Below, one piece after another: positions 8,328-18,300 of a stretch of 39,993 nucleotides of DNA (the first letter of the stretch is position 1; each line of letters starts with the position of its first letter). The notes beneath the pieces were generated by a model. That model searched no databases. It had not been told where the DNA came from and saw only the letters and a list, made by a program, of their open reading frames with translations. Where the stretch lies: the NCBI GenBank assembly GCA_965248855.1, contig CBDFKQ010000009.1, forward strand, positions 1 to 39,993. Direction: 5' to 3'. The DNA comes from CBDFKQ01 sp965248855 (GTDB taxonomy: Bacteria > Bacteroidota > Bacteroidia > Cytophagales > 172606-1). The position numbers were made by a program, and so were the translations under genes.

Positions 8328-9035
8328 TTATTTAATTCCTCCAAAAGCACCGAAACACATATTTTTATGCAATATTTCTATACTTGAAAATCCAACCTTT
8401 TTCATTAGTTCCAATTGATAATTCATAGACCTGGGCGAATCTTCTTTTTCGACATAGTCTAAAACTTTCTTACGATAACCCTTTCCATCCAATTCTTCCA
8501 AATAATTGCCATATCTTTCCCAAATGTAATCGGTAACTGATTCAGTATCTTGTGTTATTAAGTCTGAAATCATTAAACAACCTCCGGGTTTTAATAGTTT
8601 ATAAAGTTTTTTGAATGTGGTTTCCCAATCATTGTCATCCCTTAAATGATGTAAAACAGCACCGGCGAGAATAATATCGAAGTGGTTTTCTTTAAGATTA
8701 ACTTCTCTTATATCTCCATGAAATATATCAACTTTTTTATTAGTAACCTGAGAAACTCTTTCTAATGCTTTGTTTAGCATTGGTTTACTTAAATCAACCA
8801 ATGTACAATTTAAATTAGGGATTTTTGAGAGCATCATTAATGAATAGTTACCGGCGCCACATCCAATATCCAATAAATTTTGAGCATGTGGTACAATCCT
8901 TTTTGAAGCTTCTGTGATAAGCTCCAACGATATTTTTGCGTCAATCGTTGAAAGTTGACCTGTATCAAGATTTGAAAATCGTTCCACATCATTATCAAAT
9001 CTTTCTTTTATCTCTTCAATTGTCGATTTATTCAT
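8328..9035 (-). CDS. Class I SAM-dependent methyltransferase
   Basis: A 235-aa soluble methyltransferase with the Rossmann-type SAM site: motif I LLDIGCGAGNYS near residue 58, an acidic residue ending strand 2 (LVDLSKP), the motif VDIFHGDIREV, and motif IV ILAGAVLHHL near residue 128, followed by LKPGGCLMISD. The set resembles small-molecule methyltransferases of the Methyltransf_25/UbiE type. The substrate is not evident from the C-terminal region or from neighbours. Confidence 0.88.
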   Translation of the reverse strand: MNKSTIEEIKERFDNDVERFSNLDTGQLSTIDAKISLELITEASKRIVPHAQNLLDIGCGAGNYSLMMLSKIPNLNCTLVDLSKPMLNKALERVSQVTNKKVDIFHGDIREVNLKENHFDIILAGAVLHHLRDDNDWETTFKKLYKLLKPGGCLMISDLITQDTESVTDYIWERYGNYLEELDGKGYRKKVLDYVEKEDSPRSMNYQLELMKKVGFSSIEILHKNMCFGAFGGIK

Positions 9036-9229
9036 TTGTTGTATTTTGTTATGATAATAATTTTAGTGTATTAATATTATAAACATAGGAAAGTAAATGA
9101 TAATATTATTTGAAAATTTTGTTTTTCATTTAGAATTAGAAAGGAAGCGAAGCCTATAATATTCAATTAATTTTTAAGCTTTTCCCCATTCTATTACCTA
9201 TTAACCGTGGTATTCTTATGAATATTTCG

Positions 9230-9247
9230 ATATCAAGATATTGATAT
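9230..9247. repeat. Short inverted repeat upstream of the 182-aa gene
   Basis: ATATCAA and TTGATAT flank a GATA loop about 90 bases upstream of the gene starting at 9335. The repeat sits in the intergenic region between divergent genes, so it could be an operator for either. No regulator is identified. Confidence 0.25.
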
Positions 9248-9334
9248 TTGTATTGTGATATGAAATTAAATGACGAAATTAGTATCAGAAAAAAAGACAT
9301 TATACAAAAAAAAAGAAACTAAAATATTAAAACG

Positions 9335-9883
9335 ATGCTTAAGAAACTCTCTACAATCCCGGCAATTGAAACAGTTTTAATGAAATTAATTATGAAGCAA
9401 AAGCAATTTATATATCAGATTGCGAGGTTAGAATACAGGATTTACAAAGGATTATCAAAGTGGAATGAATTGGAAATTTTAATATCAACAGAAGAAAGAA
9501 ATATTAAATCATTGATCGCAGCCATTAAAGCCGCAGGAGAGGGGAGTGTCGCCGAAAAACTATTGATTTGGAAAGCAAAGGCTGAACATAAACTTTTTAA
9601 ACTAAATCTGCGTAAAAATAAAATTGATATCCCTAGGTTAATATTAAACCAATCTAAGCTGAAGCAACTTAAAAAAGCCTTGATTTCTCTTGAAACAGAT
9701 ATAAAAGAAATTATTAGTCAAAAAGAAAGTTTTTATCCGGTTATTAAAATTGAAAATGTATCTGAAACAAATTATAAAGATCTTTTTGCAGGCCGGAAAA
9801 TGCAAAAGGATATTGAAAAGGAAAATCTACTCACAAAGTCAATCGCTGAATTTTTAAAAGCAAATTTAAAAATGGCATCCTAA
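9335..9883 (+). CDS. Hypothetical helical, lysine-rich protein
   Basis: A 182-aa protein I do not recognise. It is almost free of Pro and Gly, has no Cys, and is rich in Lys, Leu, Ile and Glu spaced as in long amphipathic helices. Coiled-coil-like stretches cover about 20-75 and 95-140. There is no signal peptide or membrane segment. It is transcribed divergently from the methyltransferase gene and converges on lon, with a terminator hairpin after the stop. The clean ORF, the ATG after an AT-rich leader and the terminator support a real gene. Confidence 0.6.
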   Translation: MLKKLSTIPAIETVLMKLIMKQKQFIYQIARLEYRIYKGLSKWNELEILISTEERNIKSLIAAIKAAGEGSVAEKLLIWKAKAEHKLFKLNLRKNKIDIPRLILNQSKLKQLKKALISLETDIKEIISQKESFYPVIKIENVSETNYKDLFAGRKMQKDIEKENLLTKSIAEFLKANLKMAS

Positions 9884-9897
9884 TAATTTGAAAAATA

Positions 9898-9923
9898 AAC
9901 CCCTCACTTTTCAATGAAGGGTT
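9898..9923. terminator. Bidirectional terminator between hypothetical gene and lon
   Basis: AACCCCTCA (9898-9906) and TGAAGGGTT (9915-9923) form a nine-pair stem with one mismatch and an 8-base loop. On the plus strand the stem is followed by ATAAAAAAG and on the minus strand by TATTTTTC. It lies between converging genes, so it can serve both; the pyrimidine tail is better on the minus strand (lon). Confidence 0.75.
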
Positions 9924-9955
9924 ATAAAAAAGTTAAGAAATTAACCTCTTAAGGA

Positions 9956-12445
9956 TTAGTTTGAATTTACTAAGCCCAGGTTATTTTTAATACTTAAATC
10001 AAGTGGTTTATTTACTTTCTCTTTTAACAAGGCAATATCCAGCACTTCACTTGCATTGTTTACATAATAAAAACGAAGGTCTTTAATATAGGCAGCATTA
10101 ATTTCTTCAATATCTTTTTTGTTTTTTACACACAAAATAATTTCTTTAATTCCTGCGCGTTTGGCAGCAAGAATCTTTTCTTTTATTCCGCCAACAGGCA
10201 ATACCTTACCTCTTAAAGTAATTTCACCTGTCATTGCTAAATTATCTTTTACTTTTCTTTGTGTAAAAACAGATGCTAAAGATGTAAAAATAGTTATACC
10301 GGCAGATGGGCCATCTTTGGGGACTGCGCCGGCAGGAACATGGATATGTAAATCAAAATTATTAAATAAGGCAAAATCAATATCCAAGTCTTCCGCATGG
10401 GCTTTTAGATATGATAATGCCGCAGTGGCCGATTCTTTCATTACATCTCCAAGTTGGCCCGATAAAATTAACTGACCTTTCCCTCTGTTTAAGCTGGATT
10501 CTATTAATAAAATTTCACCACCTACTTGCGTCCAGGCTAAACCTGTAACAATACCTGCCACATCTTCAGTTTCGTAGCTTTCTTTATCAAAAATCTCTGC
10601 ACCTAATAATTTAGAAACATCTTCCGGCTTAATTAATTTATTATATTTTTCCTCGAGGGCAATGTTTTTTGCAATTTTTCTGACAATACTTCCTAATTGC
10701 CTTTCTAAATTTCTCACACCAGATTCCCTCGTATAATCTTCAATTACTTTTATTATGGCTTTGTCGTCAAATCTTAAGTCGCCTGTACGCAATCCATGAT
10801 CGGTTTTTTGTTTTTGAACCAAATGTTTTTTAGAAATTTGTAATTTCTCTTCCATTGTATATCCTGTAATATCAATGATTTCCATCCTATCTCGAAGTGC
10901 GGGATGAATGGTATCCAGAGAATTTGCAGTAGCGATGAAAAGTATTTTGGAAAGATCGTATTCAACTTCCAAATAATTATCCAGAAAACTAGTATTTTGT
11001 TCAGGATCCAACACTTCCAATAAAGCCGATGAAGGATCTCCTCTGAAATCGGAAGATACTTTATCGATTTCATCCAATATAAAAACGGGGTTTGAAGAAC
11101 CTGCTTTTTTAATATTTGCAATTATTTTGCCCGGCATAGCACCAATATAAGTTTTACGGTGTCCTCTTATTTCTGCTTCATCGTGAATGCCACCTAACGA
11201 CATTCGTACATATTTTCTGCCTAATGCTTTTGCAATTGATCTGCCTAAAGATGTTTTACCAACACCGGGAGGGCCATATAAACATAAAATAGGGCCGCGC
11301 ATATTGTTTTTCAATTTCAATACTGCCAGGTATTCAATTATTCTTTCTTTTACTTTTTCCAAACCATAGTGGTCGTTATCCAAAACTTTTTGAGCTTTCT
11401 TTAAATCAAAATTGTCTTTGGAATATTCACCCCAAGGCAGATCCAATAATAATTCAACATAAGTCATGGACATCGGGTACTCTGCAGCAGCCGGATTTAA
11501 TCTTACAACTTTATCAAGTTCCTTATTAAAATGCTTTAATACAGCTTCAGGCCATTTCTTCTTTGCACCTTTTGCACGGAGTGTTTCTATTTCTTTTTCT
11601 TGACTTTCAAAACCCAGTTCGTCTTGTAAAACCTTTATCTGCTGGCGTAAATAATAATCACGTTGTTGAAGGTCAATATCAAAATTTACTTTGCTCTGAA
11701 TTTCGTGTTTTAATTCCAACAACTGAACATCCTTCATCATATATTCCAACAACAAAGTTGCCCTTGTTAGGCCATCTTCAGTTTCAAGGATTTTTTGTTT
11801 ATCTGCTACCTCGGCATTTATATTAGATGAGAGAAAATGGGTTAAAAAACTCGGACTGTCGATATTATCCAAAGCAATTTGTGCCTCCTGAGGTATTTCG
11901 GGATTTAATTTTAATATTTTAAATGCCGATTCTTTAAGGGAGCGAATTAGGGCTTTAGTTTCTCTCTTATTCGTATCCGGAAATTTTTCAGTTAAAATTT
12001 TTATTTTAGCTGTCATATAAGGTGTTTCCTGCAAATATTCCTCCACCGAAAACCTTTTTCTGCCTCTTATAATAATAGTTGTATTCCCATCAGGCAACAC
12101 CAGCATTTGTAAAATTTGTGCAACTGTTCCTGTTTTATATAAATCACCGGATGTGGGTTCCTCTTTTGTGTCATTTGCCTGAGCAACAACCCCTATTATT
12201 CTATTTCCTTTATAAGCCTTCTTAATTAATTTAATAGATTTTTGGCGGCCGACAGTAATAGGAATTACAACTCCGGGAAATAAAACAGTGTTTTTTACCG
12301 GAAGTATCGGAAGCTCTTCAGGGATAATATCTTTACTCACATCATCTTCCTCTGTTGGCAATAAAGGAATCATCTCTAATGTTTCATCATCTGCGAGGTC
12401 GGAAGAAAATTTATTTGAAAAAGGCGTTTTTTTGTAATTATTCAT
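9956..12445 (-). CDS. lon: Lon protease (endopeptidase La)
   Basis: An 829-aa ATP-dependent serine protease that degrades misfolded and regulatory proteins in the cytoplasm. Domain order is: LonN substrate-binding domain at about 40-240 (LPILPVKNTVLFPGVVIPI), a helical linker, AAA+ at about 345-580 with Walker A GPPGVGKTSLG, SLGGIHDEAEIRGH and Walker B FILDEIDK, then the protease domain with catalytic Ser in KDGPSAG and Lys in ILAAKRAGI. The length is normal. I chose the ATG at 12445 rather than the in-frame TTG at 12466, because the seven extra residues do not resemble the family. The gene ends just before a strong hairpin. Confidence 0.97.
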   Translation of the reverse strand: MNNYKKTPFSNKFSSDLADDETLEMIPLLPTEEDDVSKDIIPEELPILPVKNTVLFPGVVIPITVGRQKSIKLIKKAYKGNRIIGVVAQANDTKEEPTSGDLYKTGTVAQILQMLVLPDGNTTIIIRGRKRFSVEEYLQETPYMTAKIKILTEKFPDTNKRETKALIRSLKESAFKILKLNPEIPQEAQIALDNIDSPSFLTHFLSSNINAEVADKQKILETEDGLTRATLLLEYMMKDVQLLELKHEIQSKVNFDIDLQQRDYYLRQQIKVLQDELGFESQEKEIETLRAKGAKKKWPEAVLKHFNKELDKVVRLNPAAAEYPMSMTYVELLLDLPWGEYSKDNFDLKKAQKVLDNDHYGLEKVKERIIEYLAVLKLKNNMRGPILCLYGPPGVGKTSLGRSIAKALGRKYVRMSLGGIHDEAEIRGHRKTYIGAMPGKIIANIKKAGSSNPVFILDEIDKVSSDFRGDPSSALLEVLDPEQNTSFLDNYLEVEYDLSKILFIATANSLDTIHPALRDRMEIIDITGYTMEEKLQISKKHLVQKQKTDHGLRTGDLRFDDKAIIKVIEDYTRESGVRNLERQLGSIVRKIAKNIALEEKYNKLIKPEDVSKLLGAEIFDKESYETEDVAGIVTGLAWTQVGGEILLIESSLNRGKGQLILSGQLGDVMKESATAALSYLKAHAEDLDIDFALFNNFDLHIHVPAGAVPKDGPSAGITIFTSLASVFTQRKVKDNLAMTGEITLRGKVLPVGGIKEKILAAKRAGIKEIILCVKNKKDIEEINAAYIKDLRFYYVNNASEVLDIALLKEKVNKPLDLSIKNNLGLVNSN

Positions 12446-12833
12446 AAAATGAACTAAGAATGCCAAAATGACAGAAATGTGTAATTTAATTTAAAAAAAT
12501 AATATGGTTCCGGATGAAAAAGAAATAGTTATTAAGCTTAAAACTTTGGAATTGAAACTCAACCTGCCTATTTAAAATTTATACAAATTTGTAAAAATAT
12601 AATCCTTTAAGTTCATCGAACTTCATGCCAATTTAAAAATTCTATGATTTTCGTAACATTTATTCCAATAATAGCATATAATAGAGAAAATACATACCTT
12701 GCTCTGAAATTGTCATACAAAATAAAATTTAATTAAGAAAGACAAAGATGCCGGTTAATAATCTGATGGCACTTTAATTAATAAATATTTATTTTAATAA
12801 CCTTGAAGAGGATTAATGCAACAAGCTTATAAT
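12446..12833. other. Intergenic region between divergent lon and PorE-like gene
   Basis: About 390 AT-rich bases between divergent start codons. They contain a 23-codon ORF (12504-12575, +), too short to support, and an AT palindrome (AATAAATATTTATT near 12780-12797). A near-match to the -7 box (TCATTTTG on the minus strand, about 12461-12468) lies close to the lon start. Promoters for both genes must lie here, but no full -33/-7 pair was found. Confidence 0.4.
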
Positions 12834-14822
12834 ATGAAAGCTTATATAAAAACGATAACATATCTTTTTTTTATATTACTTATTCAAATTTCTTTTGCTC
12901 AAAAAGTAGGAAAGAAAAGTTACAAAAGTGTAAAACCGCGTTTTCAAAATCAAAATACTAAAGATGTTGAAGATATTTTTGATTTCAAAAATATCAATCG
13001 CATTTCATATTATTCCAATCCGGATTTATTGAAAAAAATAAATATTGCGGAACAGAAAAAAAACTATCCCCTTGTTTACGAATTGTTAAAAGAATATGTC
13101 GGAAATTTTGGACTTAAAAATTTCTTTGAAGATCGTGATTTATACCTGGTTTGGAAACTTGCTCAATTGGCAGAAAAATTGGATGATGTAGAAAAAGCAA
13201 AATCCTTATACCGCCTCATATTAAAACACCAACGAACAGGTGACATAAAAACTGTAAGAAAATATTATGATTCAATTTCGGTTAATGAAAAAGAAAATTA
13301 TTTGCCCATTGAATATTATTACGAATTAGTAGAATACAGAAAATCCATTGATACTTTATTGCCACCTGTTGGCATTCAACTCAATATGGGAGGTGCAATT
13401 AATTCTCCTGCTGATGATTATGGCCCTACCGTTGATAGAAATAATAATTTACTTTTCACTTCAAAGAGAAACACATTTAAAAATCAAAACGGAAAGAATG
13501 TTATCAATGAGGATATTTTCTTTTCTAAAAATTTAGGAGAAGGTTATTGGAATGATGCTGTTGCGCTTGATAATATCAATACAAAGGCAAATGAAGGCTC
13601 TGCACACATCAGCAGAGATGGAAAAACAATGTATTTTGCGCGTTGTGAAAGCTCGGATGGATATGGTAATTGTGATTTGTATGTTGCAGATTTAATGCCC
13701 GATAGTACTTGGGGAAATATTCGTAATTTAGGTCCTAACGTAAATTCAGTCGCATGGGATTCTCATCCTTCATTATCACACTCAGAGGATACACTTTTTT
13801 TTGCTTCTGACAGAGTAAACGGATTTGGAATGTCGGATATTTATTTTACATATAAAATATCTGAAAATACATGGTCGGCGGCACAAAACATGGGTCCGGT
13901 AATTAACACACGGAATAATGAAGTAAGCCCGTATATGCACCCGGTTCATGATGTTCTATATTTTAGTTCGAATGGTCAACTTTTAAATTTTGGCAGGTTT
14001 GATATTTATAAATCCTATAGAAATGCTAAGGGTCATTGGCTTGATCCAAAAAATATAGGACCTTTAGTAAATACATCGGGAGATGAATATTATTTTACAA
14101 TTGATTATAAATCGAAATATCTGTTTTTCGCTCAAACTGATTCAGTTTCAAGAGATAACCTCGATCTATATTCTTTTCCGTTACCAATGGAAGCGCAACC
14201 TTTAGCCACTACAAAATTTGGTGGTGTTGTAAAAGATTCGACAGGGAACCCATATACCGGTATTGTTTCTATAATCGACTTAACTGAAAGAATTGAAGTT
14301 GCTCCCCGAGCTTTAGGGCATGATGGGAGATTTACTTTCGAATTAATTAATGGCCACGACTATCTTGCCATTATTACAGGCGAAGATTTTTTTAGAGTTG
14401 AAAGGCAATTTAAATTAGAAGGCGATACATATGTTGAAATTATTACCCCATCTTTAAAATTAAAGAAATGGGCTTTTCTTACATTAGAATTTGCTCAGGC
14501 AAGTGCAGATATATTAGAAAAATCAAAACCCGATTTAAATAAACTGGTCATATTTTTAGTTGATCACCCGATATTTAAATTAAAAATTTCAGGTCATACG
14601 GATGGCCAAGGGTTGCAGAAAGATAATTTAAAGCTATCGCAAAGGCGTGCAGATTCAATTAAAGATTATATTTTAAAAAAAGGGAAAATAATTAAAACCC
14701 AAAGAATTGAAGCTATTGGATATGGAAGCTCCAAACCATTGATAGATGAAAATAATGATCAGGACAGGCAAATTAATCGAAGAGTTGAATTTGAAATCGT
14801 TAAAATTGGAGTAGGAAATTAA
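12834..14822 (+). CDS. PorE-like outer-membrane protein: TPR, PD40 propeller, CarboxypepD, OmpA
   Basis: A 662-aa envelope protein. It has a signal peptide (YLFFILLIQISFAQ), TPR-like helices at about 50-130, and five PD40/WD40-like propeller blades at about 175-440 (for example GKTMYFARC, DTLFFASDR, VLYFSSNG). A CarboxypepD_reg-like domain covers about 455-540, and a C-terminal OmpA peptidoglycan-binding domain runs from about 560 with SGHTDGQG and the NLKLSQRRADSIKDYI helix. This order matches Porphyromonas PorE (PG1058), a type IX secretion component, but Bacteroidota carry many paralogs with the same layout, so no symbol is given. The ATG at 12834 places the signal peptide at the terminus; another ATG lies six codons upstream (12816). 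Confidence 0.85.
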   Translation: MKAYIKTITYLFFILLIQISFAQKVGKKSYKSVKPRFQNQNTKDVEDIFDFKNINRISYYSNPDLLKKINIAEQKKNYPLVYELLKEYVGNFGLKNFFEDRDLYLVWKLAQLAEKLDDVEKAKSLYRLILKHQRTGDIKTVRKYYDSISVNEKENYLPIEYYYELVEYRKSIDTLLPPVGIQLNMGGAINSPADDYGPTVDRNNNLLFTSKRNTFKNQNGKNVINEDIFFSKNLGEGYWNDAVALDNINTKANEGSAHISRDGKTMYFARCESSDGYGNCDLYVADLMPDSTWGNIRNLGPNVNSVAWDSHPSLSHSEDTLFFASDRVNGFGMSDIYFTYKISENTWSAAQNMGPVINTRNNEVSPYMHPVHDVLYFSSNGQLLNFGRFDIYKSYRNAKGHWLDPKNIGPLVNTSGDEYYFTIDYKSKYLFFAQTDSVSRDNLDLYSFPLPMEAQPLATTKFGGVVKDSTGNPYTGIVSIIDLTERIEVAPRALGHDGRFTFELINGHDYLAIITGEDFFRVERQFKLEGDTYVEIITPSLKLKKWAFLTLEFAQASADILEKSKPDLNKLVIFLVDHPIFKLKISGHTDGQGLQKDNLKLSQRRADSIKDYILKKGKIIKTQRIEAIGYGSSKPLIDENNDQDRQINRRVEFEIVKIGVGN

Positions 14823-14906
14823 TATAATTGTCAAATCATACTTTTTAGACATAATAGCCAAAAATAGTTGGTTAAACCTTGGTAAGTTCTTGTTTTTAGT
14901 TTGTTA

Positions 14907-14944
14907 AAACATAGTCATTGAAATCTGTTTCAATGACTATGTTT
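14907..14944. terminator. Perfect 17-bp hairpin downstream of PorE-like gene
   Basis: Arms AAACATAGTCATTGAAA and its exact complement enclose a TCTG loop. It lies 85 bases after the PorE-like stop codon. The 3' arm ends in TTT but no long T run follows, so a terminator role is likely but not textbook. Confidence 0.5.
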
Positions 14945-15004
14945 GTGAATAATAAAAAAAGATATAGCCTGATTCAAAACCCGAAAAATTACTTAATGAA
15001 ACAG

Positions 15005-15043
15005 AAATTGAAGAAGTAAATTTTTTATTTACTTCTTCAATTT
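15005..15043. repeat. Perfect 16-17-bp inverted repeat
   Basis: AAATTGAAGAAGTAAA (15005-15020) is exactly complementary to 15028-15043 across a T-rich 7-base spacer, one further T-A pair being possible. There is no T tail on either side. It may be a backup terminator or a cruciform-forming element. Confidence 0.5.
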
Positions 15044-15132
15044 GCTTGAAAATGATTTTGACAGTAATGCTTTTAAAGAATACAAATCATAGAACTCCGG
15101 GAATGATGTTGAAATAAAAAATATCAATGACG

Positions 15133-15150
15133 CTGTAAATTTTTTTACAG
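15133..15150. repeat. Small hairpin CTGTAAA/TTTACAG
   Basis: A 7-bp perfect stem with a TTTT loop, followed on the plus strand by TTTAACG. It is the third of four stem-loops in this gene-free region. Confidence 0.35.
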
Positions 15151-15244
15151 TTTAACGAAGGTTGCACATGGGTACATTATGGCCTTGAAAATAGTATAAT
15201 ATTAAAAAGATTATATAAAATGCATTTTATGCTACATATTTATC

Positions 15245-15277
15245 GAGAAGAGGAGCCGAATTATGCTCCTACTTCTC
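15245..15277 (-). terminator. Candidate terminator of the Tc toxin transcript
   Basis: GAGAAG-AGGAGC pairs with GCTCCTACTTCTC with one bulged base, around a loop of about 8 bases. It is the first stem-loop after the TcA stop codon (95 bases downstream on the minus strand) and the most GC-rich of the four. It lacks a clear U run, so factor-independent termination is uncertain. Confidence 0.4.
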
Positions 15278-15371
15278 AAAGTGTAATTATCATTTTGGGT
15301 AAAAAAATAATAAAATGACATTTTATATTTGGAAAGAAATTTCTTACGTACAGTTTACACTTTATTCAAAA

Positions 15372-18300
15372 TTATTTATCTATTGTCATTCTCACAATCA
15401 TAAACATTTGTTTGGCGTCTTTTGCAGTTGGGGGAAGTAAAAGCTTCCAATCGGAAATCGTAAAAGATTGCCCTGTTAAAGAAAACGTTTTTAAATTACC
15501 GATTTTTACACCTTCATTAAATGGTTGATCTTGCAAGGCATAACCATTATCATTTAGATCTGTTGCCAAAACAATATCGGTTGCTTTTAAAGATTTACCC
15601 ATACTAATATAATAAGGTATAAATTGCTTTGTTCTGCTGAGATCCATAAAAAATTTACCGTCTCCATCGGGTATGGTGGTGCCTTTGTACCATTCAGTTG
15701 ATAAATCATGCTTAAGATCAATGATGGTGAACAATCCTTGATCTTGAGTGAGTTCTTCATTATTCTTTACAAATTTCTTTACGCTTTCCAGTGCTGACTT
15801 CTTTAATCGTTCACCGCCTTCAGATGAAGTATAGAGAACATGAATAATAATATCTGAAATAGTATTGTAATCAAATTGCTGTAAATCAGGCAATTCTAAT
15901 CGCCACTTACTAATTGTGCCCGCGCCTTCAAAAGGTAAATATCGCTCATCTTTAAAATTGAGTTCAAACATTCCACTATCATTTTGCGCAGTGCTTGCTG
16001 CAATGGCGGTGATAGGGATAAGATAAGTACTAAAGCGTTCATCTGTTTCTTCAGTATTTTCTTCGTAAGCTTTACCGGAAATGGCGGTATTTCTGAATTT
16101 ATTTTCTAAAAGCCTAAATGTGGCATTGATACCTGTATAAGGCCCCACTATACAAGGAATCGATACCGATACCGATTTAATCCTTCGTTTATAATGACCG
16201 GGATAGTCCATATCAAATAAAATTTCGGGTAATGCAAACTCGCATATACCTTTCTCTCTAAGCTGCATCAGTGCCAAGGGATTAATTTGCCTTAAGGAAA
16301 CGTGCTTGGTAATTTCATAATCATAACCGCGTTCGTTTTGATAAGCTGCCTCCAATTGCTTAAGGCCGACATATAATTGCTCACCTGCATGCAAGCCGTC
16401 CATTCCGGCATCCCAATAACCTGATTGAATAAAGTTTGAAGAACTTAAACCACGCTCAAAACGGAAAACTTTTTCAGCCTTTTTAGATAATTCGTAAGCT
16501 AAACTATATACTTGATAATAAAGTGTTTTTAAACTGCCGCGCATCCAGGTATATAGCTCATCATTAGTGTATTTATTTTTTAAGAAGTCTTCGATTTCAA
16601 GTGAATTATCAATCATCTTTTGTTGATTGGTAATTTCCTGATTGGCAAGTTCAATTCTTATTTTTTGTGAAGTGATCTGTTTGTCAATTTGTTTTATTTC
16701 GTAGCCTGCGGAGTTGGCTTGCATAACGCGGTCTTGTAAAGCGCGGGTGAAACCACCTTTTTTGCTGGAGTTGCTTGATGCAAATGAGAGATCACTTGCA
16801 TGGACTTGTAATCCTCTCCCGACTGCTTGGGCAGCGTTGCCTAACATACTGCCGGCAAATACAACTGTACCTAGTCCAACACCAAAAGGGGATGCTTTTG
16901 GTTCTATTGAAGGTATAATATGGAAAATACTTGCTAGTGTTTCAACTATACCAATACCTCTTTGCCAATCTTGTGCCTCACTCGCCTTGTCCATGTCTTC
17001 TTTCTCATATTTAATTAATTTTAATCCGCCTTCATCAACAGGATTTTCGATACTATTTGCTATTTCAGTAAAATCGCTGTCACCGGGTACTTTATTAATA
17101 TCTTCACCAATTAATTTCAAATAATACCTCATCCTATGCTCCGGTGCTTTTCGGTTTTGTTGAAGGCCTTCCAAGCTTTTCTGTGCTTCTTCCAGCTGTT
17201 TTTTCTTGACTTCCATTACTAAATTCTGCATCACACTTTCATGTTTGGCACGTATTAGAGCAATGGTTTCGTTATCTTTTTTCTCAATGGCCGATAGCAT
17301 GCCATTACCCATTGATTTTAATTCACTGCAAAGCTCTAATGCTTTTTGAAGCAAGTAGTAGAAGCGGTAATTAGGCAACGGGGTATTTAAGTCATTCAAT
17401 ACCGAAGCTATGCTTAAACCTTGGGCAGCAGCTTTTACCAATAAAGCAGGATCGATTGGCGGCTCGAACAAAGGTAATTTTCTAAATACGCCCTGAATGT
17501 TTTCGCAATGGCGTATCTTATATAAGCGGTCATCTAAAGTATCCCAATATCCCATTAGTTTTGGATTGTTTGGAATACAGAAATAAAGTGTTGAAGCTAA
17601 GCCAAAGATATTTGCGAATGCTATTTCTCCATTAATTACACCTATAGGTAATGCGGTTTGATTACTGAATGGTGCTGCCAGCTCTAACTCTACCACAGCG
17701 TTGCCAAAGGCATCCCATTTATCTAATAAACTCAAGTAGGTTTGTGGTTTTATTTTTCCTCGCTTGGGTATTGTCATTGGTCTTTCACCCAGAATATGCC
17801 ATGCTAAAATATAAAGTTGTGTTGCCTGATTGATGCTTTCAATGGTATATTGCCTGAATAAGTAATCGCCCCAGGCGATAAGGTTATCTAAGTATTTCAT
17901 TACTACCCATTTCATATAAGCTACAGGCCTGCTCCGAGCTACTACATGGGGCATAAAAGGTTTATCACGCCATTCACTAATGGTTTGATCTGCTTTATTG
18001 GGTTTTAAGTTGTTAAAAATGTTATCTAAAACATGTTGATTATTTATTTTTTTGAACGGATGAAATTGCCAAAAACGCGTATCATCCTTACCATCGGCAA
18101 TGGGGTTAAATACAAAATGGTACCACTTCATGGCCTCTTCAAATTGTTGAGCTTTACTCAAGGCATCGCCTAATAAAGTTGGTGTATGAAAAAATAACTC
18201 CCAATGGTAAAGCGAGTAAGGTCGTTTGAGTTCGTGATAAATAGTGGAGGAAGTATTATTTTCATCGAGCGGACCAAAATCATCTAATGCCATATCCAAG

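Larger units (their letters stand above)
14823..15371. other. 549-base gene-free region with four stem-loops
   Basis: No credible ORF on either strand. The region lies between the ends of two converging genes and holds four inverted repeats, at 14907-14944, 15005-15043, 15133-15150 and 15245-15277. The first and second have perfect 16-17 bp arms. It may hold terminators for both genes, or the remains of an inserted element. Confidence 0.6.

Noticed and set aside
12446..12466. Seven-residue N-terminal extension of Lon from TTG
   Set aside because: An ATG follows in frame at 12445 and the extension has no family counterpart.
12504..12575. 23-codon ORF (MVPDEKEIVIKLKTLEL...) between lon and the PorE-like gene
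   Set aside because: Too short, with no supporting promoter or homology visible.
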